Shown piece after piece: positions 1-5,230 of a stretch of DNA of 5,494 nucleotides (positions are counted from its first letter, which is position 1; each line of letters starts with the position of its first letter). Below the pieces are notes generated by a model. The model did not search any database, had not been told where the DNA came from, and was given only the letters and a program-made list of their open reading frames with translations. The translations under genes and the position numbers were made by a program. Source of the stretch: Acidiferrobacteraceae bacterium (lineage in GTDB: Bacteria > Pseudomonadota > Gammaproteobacteria > Acidiferrobacterales > Acidiferrobacteraceae); assembly GCA_027343725.1 (NCBI GenBank), contig DAHWKH010000012.1:1-5494 (forward strand), written 5' to 3'.

Positions 1-1
1 C

Positions 2-244
2 AATTATGGCTGGGATTGGGATATCACGGGACTCAAGGACGGGGGCTTGCGCTCGGCTTGCGTCTCGCGCCTCGATCTCATCGTGCGCTGGGGCGGCGGG
101 CGGCGCCTGAGCGGCTTCCTGCCGATTCAGTCGGTCTATGCCGATTTCTTCATCGTGGACGCCTATTGGCCCGACTTCGAGATCGGCCAGTTCGAGGACG
201 CGCTGCGCTGGTTCCGCGCCCAGGACCGCACCCGCGGCGGCTAG
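2..244 (+). CDS. cis-prenyltransferase (UppS-like isoprenyl diphosphate synthase), C-terminal fragment
   Basis: The 5' part lies outside the window; 80 codons and the TAG stop remain. The fragment reads as the C-terminal end of the undecaprenyl diphosphate synthase family, which condenses isopentenyl diphosphate units in cis onto an allylic primer to make polyprenyl carrier lipids at the cytoplasmic face of the membrane. Visible landmarks are DLIVRWGGGRRLSGF (the family's conserved Arg, then R-x-S block), VYADFF, YWPDF and a closing ALRWF...RTRGG, in the order and spacing of UppS. It departs from the E. coli-type enzyme: the usual GE before the R-x-S block is GG, and the usual metal-binding Glu in AYAE is Asp (VYAD). 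Canonical uppS normally sits with frr, cdsA and dxr, whereas this gene precedes dgt, so I infer a second, non-housekeeping cis-prenyltransferase. Family assignment is firm; chain length and product are unknown. Confidence 0.85.
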   Translation, partial: NYGWDWDITGLKDGGLRSACVSRLDLIVRWGGGRRLSGFLPIQSVYADFFIVDAYWPDFEIGQFEDALRWFRAQDRTRGG

Positions 245-324
245 GGAAGCGCGCCCCGGGCTTTGTGTTAGCATGGGCGCATGATCCGACGCGACACCGA
301 AGCCGCACGCCCGGCGCGGGATCC

Positions 325-328
325 GGAG
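325..328 (+). promoter_or_regulatory. Ribosome binding site that decides the dgt start
   Basis: GGAG lies 9 bases before the ATG at 338. The earlier in-frame ATG at 281 has no purine-rich Shine-Dalgarno sequence in front of it. This favours 338 as the translation start. Confidence 0.55.
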
Positions 329-337
329 ACCCTCGCT

Positions 338-1690
338 ATGAGATGGCCCACGCTCGTCTCGGCCGTGCGTCTCGGGGCCGGGGACACGCCTAGCGCGCCG
401 CTGCCCGGGCGCAGCGAATACCAGCGCGATTTCGACCGCATCGTCTTCTCCTCGGCGTTCCGCCGCCTGCAGGACAAGACCCAGGTCTTCCCCCTGGCGG
501 AGAGCGATTACGTGCGCACGCGCCTGACACACAGCATCGAGGCGGCGAGTGTCGGGCGCTCTCTCGGCACGCTCGTCGGCGCGGTCCTTCTGCAACGCTA
601 TCGAGAGCTCGGCCAGCATGGGGTCGCGCCTTCGGACTTCGGCGCCATGGTGGCCGCGGCCTGCCTCGCGCACGACATCGGCAACCCCCCGTTCGGACAC
701 TCCGGTGAAGATGCCATCCGCTTGTTTTTTGAAAGCCACCCCGCGGGCCAGGCGTCGCTTGCGGCCCTCACGGAAGACCAGAAGGCGGATTTTTTGCGGT
801 TCGAGGGCAACGCTCAGGGCTTCCGCATCCTGACGCGCCTGCAAAGCCCGGCGAACCCGGGCGGTCTGCAGCTCACGCTCGCGACCCTCGGGGCCTTTAC
901 CAAGTACCCGCGCCCCGCGGCCTATACCGGACAGGCGACGGGCGTGAGCGTCCGTAAGCAGGGCTTCCTGCTCGCCGAGCGCGATCATTTCGCCGCGGTC
1001 GCCCGCGGCCTCGCGCTCACCGCGCGCGGCGATGGCTCGTGGGTGCGGCATCCGCTCGCCTACCTCGTGGAGGCGGCCGATGACATCTGTTATCACGTGG
1101 TCGACGTCGAAGACGCCTATCGCCTGGGGATCCTGCGCTACGACGAGGTCAAGGCCGTGCTCGCGGGCATCATCGCGGATGCGCGCCTCGATGAGCGCCT
1201 CGCGACCCTCGGAGACGACAAGGGCCGCATGGAGTACCTGCGCGCGCGCAGCATCAACACCCTGGTCGAGCAGGCCGCGCGGCGGTTTCTGGAGGTGGAG
1301 GCGGATCTGCGGCGCGGCGCTTGCGATGAGCCGCTCCTCTCGCGGGTGGATGCCGCCGACGGCATGCAGGCGTTGCGCGCGCTCGGTGAGGCGCGCATCT
1401 ACATGGCGCCGCCCGTGATCGAGATCGAGGCCGCGGGCTTCGAGGTCCTGGCGGGGCTGCTGGCGGTGTTCACGGGCGCGGTCGAGGCGCACGCCCACGG
1501 GCGCGCGAACGCGCGCGAGCGCATGCGCCTCAAGCTGATCCCGGCGCAATTCCTCGGGCCCCACGGGGCCGAGAGCGACGATCCCTACGAGCGGCTGCTG
1601 CGCGTCACGGACTTCATTTCCGGGATGACCGACAGTTACGCGGTGTCGCTCTACAAGAAGGTCACCGGCATCTCCCTCCCCGGGGGATAG
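338..1690 (+). CDS. dgt: Deoxyguanosinetriphosphate triphosphohydrolase (dGTPase)
   Basis: HD-superfamily enzyme that hydrolyses dGTP, and in many homologues other dNTPs, to the deoxynucleoside plus tripolyphosphate, so trimming cytoplasmic dNTP pools. From the start used here it has 450 residues, normal for the family. Motifs in order: EYQRDFDRIVFSSAFRRLQDKTQVFPL (about 27-53, family signature), RTRLTHS with metal ligand His65, AHDIGNPPFGH with the HD pair His112-Asp113, and EAADDICYHVVDVEDA with the last metal-ligand Asp near 248. The C-terminus, YAVSLYKKVTGISLPG, is also typical. All expected metal ligands are present, so it should be active. Start choice: an in-frame ATG at 281 adds 19 residues rich in Arg and Ala that do not look like the family; the ATG at 338 has GGAG upstream and gives MRWPTLVSAVRLG, as in homologues. 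It lies 93 bases after the cis-prenyltransferase stop. TAGCAT at 269-274 is a weak -10-like element. Confidence 0.95.
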   Translation: MRWPTLVSAVRLGAGDTPSAPLPGRSEYQRDFDRIVFSSAFRRLQDKTQVFPLAESDYVRTRLTHSIEAASVGRSLGTLVGAVLLQRYRELGQHGVAPSDFGAMVAAACLAHDIGNPPFGHSGEDAIRLFFESHPAGQASLAALTEDQKADFLRFEGNAQGFRILTRLQSPANPGGLQLTLATLGAFTKYPRPAAYTGQATGVSVRKQGFLLAERDHFAAVARGLALTARGDGSWVRHPLAYLVEAADDICYHVVDVEDAYRLGILRYDEVKAVLAGIIADARLDERLATLGDDKGRMEYLRARSINTLVEQAARRFLEVEADLRRGACDEPLLSRVDAADGMQALRALGEARIYMAPPVIEIEAAGFEVLAGLLAVFTGAVEAHAHGRANARERMRLKLIPAQFLGPHGAESDDPYERLLRVTDFISGMTDSYAVSLYKKVTGISLPGG

Positions 1691-1808
1691 CGTCCCGTCC
1701 GCTTATCCGCCTTAAGACAGGCGATCCCGACCCCGCAAATAAGCGACAGTCGCAGGCGGGAAGCAGCCGGAATGGCCGGATGGCGGCGGTGAGCGAGGAG
1801 AGACGGGC
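1691..1808 (+). other. Intergenic stretch between dgt and the HemK-family gene with small inverted repeats
   Basis: This 118-base gap shows no convincing gene. It holds two short dyads: CGCCT / AGGCG (1708-1712 and 1719-1723, 6-base loop), and GCGAC-A-GTCGC (1743-1753). Neither is followed by a run of T, so neither is a convincing Rho-independent terminator. A short imperfect direct repeat, GCCGGAATG then GCCGGATG, lies at about 1766-1782. No promoter with good -35 and -10 boxes is apparent. Transcription from dgt may simply read through. Confidence 0.45.
1795..1800 (+). promoter_or_regulatory. Ribosome binding site for the HemK-family gene (GTG start)
   Basis: GAGGAG ends 8 bases before the GTG at 1809, which supports that codon as the start although it is not ATG. 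Confidence 0.6.
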
Positions 1809-2654
1809 GTGGATATCGCGGAAGAAGACAGCACGCTTTCGAGGGTGCAAGAGATTCTGTGGGCCGGTGGGATCGGTGATCCGCAGTGCGAGAGCGAGCG
1901 CATCGTGCACGCCGCGCGCCGGATAAGCCGCGACGCCCTGCACGAGCGCGCCCTGGCGATGGCGCGCAAACGCGCATCCGGATCCCCGTTAAGCTATGTC
2001 CTCGGACGCCAGCGTTTCATGGGCATCGAGATCGCCGTCAAAGACGGGGTGTTGATCCCGCGCAGCGAGACCGAGCTCCTCGGTTGGGAGGCGGTCGCGC
2101 GCCTGCGGGAGGCGTCGAGCGAAGATGCACGGCCCGTGCGCGTCATCGACATGTGTTGCGGGTCCGGGAATCTCGCCTGCGGCATCGCCCAGGCCGTGCC
2201 TAAAGCCTCGGTGTGGGCGAGCGACCTCATGGAGGACTGCGCGCTTTTGGCGCTCCGCAATATCCACAGCCTGGGGTTCGAGGGGCGCGTGCACGTGACC
2301 TTCGGCGATCTGTTTGCGCCCCTCGAGGCCGCAGGCGTGCGCGCCTGTGACGTCGTGGTCTGCAACCCGCCCTACATCTCGAGCTCGCGGCTCCATCGCG
2401 AGCGCCGCGATCTCTTGACCCACGAGCCGCGCCAAGCCTTCGACGGCGGCCCTTATGGTCTGTCGATCTATCAACGCCTCGTGCACGAGGCCGCGCCCTT
2501 CCTTCGCCCCGGGGGCTCGCTCCTACTGGAGATGGGCGTCGGCCAGGCGCCGTCCCTCGAGCGGCTCTTGAAGCGCTGCGGACATTACGATCGCGTGGAG
2601 CTCGTCCCCGATCCGCAAGGCGAGTTGCGCGTGGCGGCCGCGCGCCGGCTGTGA
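1809..2654 (+). CDS. Divergent HemK/PrmC-family N5-glutamine methyltransferase
   Basis: SAM-dependent methyltransferase of the family that methylates glutamine side chains in release factors (PrmC) or ribosomal protein L3 (PrmB). The 281-residue product has the full layout: a helical N-terminal substrate-binding domain (about 1-80), a linker IPRSETELL (83-91), SAM motif I DMCCGSGNLA (114-123), acidic motif II ASDL with Asp139, the catalytic NPPY (186-189), EPRQAFDGG (206-214) and a C-terminal GELRVAAARR. Length is normal for PrmC. It is unusual in several signature positions: PRSET instead of PRPET, two Cys in motif I, and GGPYGL where the family usually has GGxDGL. No prfA or other release-factor gene is adjacent, unlike typical prmC. 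I therefore infer either a diverged PrmC or a paralogue with another protein substrate, and give no symbol. GTG start with GAGGAG upstream. Its 3' end faces the DUF202 gene 17 bases away. Confidence 0.85.
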   Translation: MDIAEEDSTLSRVQEILWAGGIGDPQCESERIVHAARRISRDALHERALAMARKRASGSPLSYVLGRQRFMGIEIAVKDGVLIPRSETELLGWEAVARLREASSEDARPVRVIDMCCGSGNLACGIAQAVPKASVWASDLMEDCALLALRNIHSLGFEGRVHVTFGDLFAPLEAAGVRACDVVVCNPPYISSSRLHRERRDLLTHEPRQAFDGGPYGLSIYQRLVHEAAPFLRPGGSLLLEMGVGQAPSLERLLKRCGHYDRVELVPDPQGELRVAAARRL

Positions 2655-2671
2655 GGGACTTGGCGAAGCGC

Positions 2672-3052
2672 TTACGGTCGCACGCCGACGTGCGTGAGAT
2701 AGACGAGCAGGCTCACGCCGATGAGGGCGAGGGCCGCGACCATGAGGACATAGGGGAGCGGGTTTAAGCGATCGCGCATGTCGGGCGCGTCGAGCACGCG
2801 TCCGATCCATACGAAGCGGAACGTGGCCACCACCATCATGAGGATGCCCAGGACCACGAGGCCCATGCCGAGGGCCTGGGCGATGGGCAGTTCCGGGTGC
2901 CGGCCCGTGTGATGCAGGGCGCGCGCGATGTAGGTCAGAAAGATATCGAACTTCTCCACGAGGAAGCCGAAGGCCATCACGGCGACACCCGTGCGCACCC
3001 AGGCGAGATAGGTCCTCTCATTGGCGGCGTGGTCGCCGAAGTTTCGAATCAC
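2672..3052 (-). CDS. DUF202/YidH-family small inner-membrane protein
   Basis: A 126-residue integral membrane protein of the DUF202 (YidH-like) family, whose biochemical role is not established. The family signature is clear: DHAANERTYLAWVRTG at about 7-22, leading straight into helix 1 (about 21-43, VAVMAFGFLVEKF). Helix 2 lies at about 58-83 (LGMGLVVLGILMMVVATF) and helix 3 at about 101-119 (VLMVAALALIGVSLLVYL). There is no signal peptide. Start choice: the longest reading of this frame begins at a TTG at 3160 and adds 36 basic, low-homology residues. I prefer the GTG at 3052 because GGAGG sits 5 bases upstream and the signature then starts within ten residues of the N-terminus, as in homologues; a GTG at 3058 overlaps that Shine-Dalgarno sequence and is less likely. 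It is transcribed alone, convergent with the methyltransferase and divergent from the glycosyltransferase operon, so no functional link to either is implied. Confidence 0.9.
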   Translation of the reverse strand: MIRNFGDHAANERTYLAWVRTGVAVMAFGFLVEKFDIFLTYIARALHHTGRHPELPIAQALGMGLVVLGILMMVVATFRFVWIGRVLDAPDMRDRLNPLPYVLMVAALALIGVSLLVYLTHVGVRP

Positions 3053-3057
3053 ACACA

Positions 3058-3062
3058 CCTCC
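3058..3062 (-). promoter_or_regulatory. Ribosome binding site that decides the DUF202 start
   Basis: On the - strand GGAGG is followed by 5 bases (TGTGT) and a GTG at 3052. It is the only strong Shine-Dalgarno sequence in front of this reading frame. Confidence 0.6.
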
Positions 3063-3120
3063 GTCCGGGCGCCCGCAGGCGCGCTCCGCCGTTTGACTGA
3101 TTCGACAGCAGTCCTAGCGC

Positions 3121-3126
3121 TATAAA
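3121..3126 (+). promoter_or_regulatory. Possible -10 element for the glycosyltransferase operon
   Basis: TATAAA (3121-3126) matches the sigma-70 -10 box at five of six positions and lies about 70 bases before the GT9 start. A TTGACT (3093-3098) would be a good -35 box, but the spacing of 22 bases is longer than the usual 16-18, so the pair is doubtful. Read on the other strand the same bases give TTTATA, so direction is not certain. Confidence 0.25.
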
Positions 3127-3139
3127 GTCTCGTTCGCGC

Positions 3140-3163
3140 TGACTGAAATCCCATTTTCAATCA
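3140..3163. repeat. 24-base imperfect palindrome in the divergent promoter region
   Basis: TGACTGAAAT (3140-3149), a CCC centre (3150-3152) and ATTTTCAATCA (3153-3163) form an imperfect inverted repeat; the right arm reads TGATTGAAAAT on the other strand. It overlaps the -10 box of the promoter proposed for the DUF202 gene, as expected for a repressor operator, and lies upstream of the GT9 gene. TGACTGA also occurs as a direct copy at 3094-3100. The binding protein, if any, is unknown. Confidence 0.4.
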
Positions 3164-3181
3164 CGCCGACACAATTGTCAT
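3153..3181 (-). promoter_or_regulatory. Candidate sigma-70 promoter for the DUF202 gene
   Basis: On the - strand ATGACA (3181-3176, five of six matches to TTGACA) is followed after exactly 17 bases by GAAAAT (3158-3153, four of six matches to TATAAT). Transcription would start near 3146, giving a leader of about 95 bases before the GTG at 3052. The fit is moderate and rests on sequence alone. Confidence 0.4.
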
Positions 3182-3197
3182 CTCACGGCACGTCACC

Positions 3198-4235
3198 ATG
3201 GCGGATAGAGACCCGAACATTCGGAGGAGCACTCCGCCGCTTGGCACCTGCGACGGGCGCATCGGCGTTTTCCGGGCATTGCACCTCGGGGACATGCTCT
3301 GCGCGGTTCCGGCCTTGAGGGCCTTGCGCGCGCTCTGCCCGCGCGCGCGCATCACCGTGATCGGCCTGCCGGGGATCGAGGCGTTCGCTCGGCGTTTTTC
3401 GGCCTACATCGACGATTGTCTCGTCTTCCCCGGTCATCCGCAATTGCCCGAGACCGAGACCCCACGCGCGCGCTACGAGGCCTTTCGCGCGGCGTTCCCG
3501 GGCGACTTCGCGTGGCTCGTACAACTGCATGGCGACGGGCGCGTGACCAACGCCCTCGTGCGCGAGTGGCCCGCGCGCCATTACGCGGGTTTCGTAGCGG
3601 GGGATGGAGAGTGGACCGCGAACACGCTCGTGTATCCGCGAGAGGGCCATGAGATCGATCGCTTGCTGGCGCTCATGGCGGCCTTGGGCGCGCACGGCTC
3701 GGACGATCTCGAGTTCCCGCTCGGGGCCTCCGATGAGGCCGATCTGAAGGGCCATGCGGACCTATGCGCGCTCGTAAAGCATCCCTATGTGATCGTTCAC
3801 GCCGGCGCGCGTGATGCCAGACGGCGCCTGCCGGGACATCGGTTCGCTAAGGCCGTGGCCTGGCTTGGCGCGCGCATCCCAGTGGTCCTCACGGGCACGC
3901 GCGCGGAGGAGGCCGATGCCGCGATACTGGCCGGGATCCCCGGAGTCGTGAACGCGATCGGCAGAACCACGCTTGGGGCCTTGGGCGTCCTCATCCGTGG
4001 GGCGCGCTTTGTCATCACCCACGACACAGGCCCCTCGCATCTGTGCGCGGCACTGGCGACGCCGAGCCTGGTCGTGGTCGTGGGGTCCGACCCCGCCCGC
4101 TGGGCACCCAAGGCGCGTGCGCGGCATCGGGTCCTGGACGCCCGATGCGGGCTTGCCGACGACGCGCTCTTGCGGGGCGTACGGGATCTTTGGCGGGCAA
4201 CGGAGGAGGGCCTATGGCAGGCAGCCGCCCCATGA
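3198..4235 (+). CDS. Glycosyltransferase family 9 (heptosyltransferase-type)
   Basis: A 345-residue GT-B enzyme of family GT9, the family of the LPS heptosyltransferases WaaC, WaaF and WaaQ, which move a heptose from an ADP-activated donor to a lipid-linked acceptor at the inner face of the membrane. Seen in order: RALHLGDMLCAVPALRAL (26-43) with the GD pair whose Asp (32) matches the catalytic base of GT9 enzymes; the C-terminal domain opening HAGARDARRRLPGHRFA (201-217); LTGTRAEE (231-238); and the donor-binding block THDTGPSHLCAALATP (274-289), followed by VGSDPARWAP. Length is normal and all main motifs are intact. The first 20 residues are extra to the fold. The ATG at 3198 has no clear Shine-Dalgarno sequence, unlike the next two genes. 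The 3' end overlaps the next gene by 22 bases. Context with two other glycosyltransferases suggests a glycan or glycolipid pathway; the actual sugar and acceptor are unknown, so no waa symbol is given. Confidence 0.9.
   Translation: MADRDPNIRRSTPPLGTCDGRIGVFRALHLGDMLCAVPALRALRALCPRARITVIGLPGIEAFARRFSAYIDDCLVFPGHPQLPETETPRARYEAFRAAFPGDFAWLVQLHGDGRVTNALVREWPARHYAGFVAGDGEWTANTLVYPREGHEIDRLLALMAALGAHGSDDLEFPLGASDEADLKGHADLCALVKHPYVIVHAGARDARRRLPGHRFAKAVAWLGARIPVVLTGTRAEEADAAILAGIPGVVNAIGRTTLGALGVLIRGARFVITHDTGPSHLCAALATPSLVVVVGSDPARWAPKARARHRVLDARCGLADDALLRGVRDLWRATEEGLWQAAAP
4202..4209 (+). promoter_or_regulatory. Strong ribosome binding site for the second glycosyltransferase
   Basis: GGAGGAGG lies inside the end of the GT9 gene, 4 bases (counted from the second GGAGG-type core) before the ATG at 4214. 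It favours 4214 over the ATG at 4232, which overlaps the GT9 stop as ATGA but is about 22 bases from this site. Confidence 0.6.
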
Positions 4236-5230
4236 CGGGCGCGCGATTGCGGATCCTGACGTGGCATGTGCATGGCAGCTATCTCTATTACCTGAGCCAA
4301 CTGCCGCACACGGTCTACGTGCCGGTGAAGCCCGGCCGGCCGGAGGGTTACGGCGGCCGCCCGCCGGGGCGGGCGTGGCCGCACAACCTGAAGGAGGTGG
4401 GGGCCGATGAGCTGAAACGGCTGGACCTCGATGCCGTGGTGTTCCAATCGCAAGGGCCCTACGAGCGCGATCAGTACGCGCTTTTGAGCGCCTCGCAGCG
4501 CGCCTTGCCGCAGCTCTATCTCGAGCACGACCCGCCCCGACAGGGGCCCACCGATACGCGCCACATCGTCGATGACCCGACGATGGTGCTTGTGCATGTG
4601 ACGGCGTTCAATGCCCTGATGTGGGATAACGGCCGCACGCCGGTGCGCGTCGTCCGGCACGGTGTCAGCGTGCCGACGGAGGTGCGTTACACGGGCGAGA
4701 TCCCCAAAGGCCTCGTGGTCGTCAACGATCTCGCCAAACGCGGCCGTCGCCTGGGGCTCGATCTCTTCCTCGCCGCGCGCGAACGGGTCCCACTCGATCT
4801 CGTCGGCATCGGATCCGAAGCGCTCGGGGGCTTGGGGGAGGTCCCGGCCGACGCGCTACCGGCCCTGATGGCGCGCTACCGGTTCTTGTTCAATCCCATT
4901 CGCTACACGAGTCTCGGGCTTGCGGTCTGCGAGGCCCTGGCGGTCGGTCTGCCGGTCGTCGGGTTCGCGACCACCGAGATGCCGGCGGTCGTGCGCCACG
5001 GCGTCTCGGGCTACGTCGATACCGATATCGAACGGCTGATCGCGTACATGCGCGATCTCCTGAGGGATCGCGCGCGGGCGCAGGTGCTGGGGGAGGGCGC
5101 GCGCGCCTACGCCGCGCGTCATTTGTCGCTTGCACGCTTTGCGCGCGACTGGGATCAGGCCTTGGCCGCGGCGGTGCGATTGCGCCCCGCGCGCGAGACC
5201 CGATACGCGGCAGGAGGCCGATATGATTGA
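4214..5230 (+). CDS. GT-B glycosyltransferase with GT4-like C-terminal domain
   Basis: A 338-residue cytosolic protein that I read as a GT-B glycosyltransferase. The N-terminal half contains LTWHVHGSYLYYLSQL (15-30), VPVKPGRPEGYGGR (37-49), YLEHDPPR (102-109), LVHVTAFNALMWDNG (126-140) and VVRHGVSVP (146-154), a set that looks family-specific. The C-terminal half is the nucleotide-sugar Rossmann domain: FNPIRYTSLGLAVCEALAVG (226-245), then LPVVGFATTEMPAVVRHGVSGYV. In the GT4 E-x7-E motif the second Glu (240) is present but the first position is Thr (232). No transmembrane segment or signal peptide. Start: the ATG at 4214 follows GGAGGAGG; an alternative ATG at 4232 would give an ATGA overlap with the GT9 stop and lose six residues. 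It overlaps the next gene by 8 bases. It is clearly part of the glycosyltransferase operon; donor and acceptor are not known. Confidence 0.85.
   Translation: MAGSRPMTGARLRILTWHVHGSYLYYLSQLPHTVYVPVKPGRPEGYGGRPPGRAWPHNLKEVGADELKRLDLDAVVFQSQGPYERDQYALLSASQRALPQLYLEHDPPRQGPTDTRHIVDDPTMVLVHVTAFNALMWDNGRTPVRVVRHGVSVPTEVRYTGEIPKGLVVVNDLAKRGRRLGLDLFLAARERVPLDLVGIGSEALGGLGEVPADALPALMARYRFLFNPIRYTSLGLAVCEALAVGLPVVGFATTEMPAVVRHGVSGYVDTDIERLIAYMRDLLRDRARAQVLGEGARAYAARHLSLARFARDWDQALAAAVRLRPARETRYAAGGRYD
5212..5217 (+). promoter_or_regulatory. Ribosome binding site for the third glycosyltransferase
   Basis: AGGAGG ends 5 bases before the ATG at 5223 and lies within the end of the preceding gene, supporting translational coupling and fixing this start. 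Confidence 0.65.

Noticed and set aside
251..266. Possible terminator after the cis-prenyltransferase (GCCCCGGGC followed by TTTG)
   Set aside because: The GCCC/GGGC arms have only one base between them, so no stable hairpin loop can form, and the T-run is too short.
16..393. 125-codon + strand frame at the left edge
   Set aside because: It is out of frame with both the cis-prenyltransferase end and dgt, and its product is Arg-rich without any family resemblance.
1766..1786. REP-like element (GCCGGATGGCGGCG resembles the enterobacterial REP motif GCCGGATGCGGCG)
   Set aside because: Only one arm resembles the motif, with an insertion, and no matching inverted arm at the right spacing is present; chance similarity in GC-rich sequence is more likely.
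1989..2486. 165-codon open frame on the - strand within the HemK-family gene
   Set aside because: It is fully contained antisense to a gene with intact NPPY and SAM motifs and shows no domain of its own.
4043..4213. 5' extension of the second glycosyltransferase to an ATG at 4043
   Set aside because: The extra 57 residues are Arg/Gly/Pro-rich, overlap the donor-binding end of GT9 in another frame, and the strong ribosome binding site is at 4202-4209.
3797..4660. 287-codon open frame on the - strand across the GT9/second glycosyltransferase junction
   Set aside because: It lies wholly antisense to two genes with clear family motifs, its product is Arg/His/Pro-rich with no recognisable domain, and long antisense frames are expected in DNA this rich in GC.
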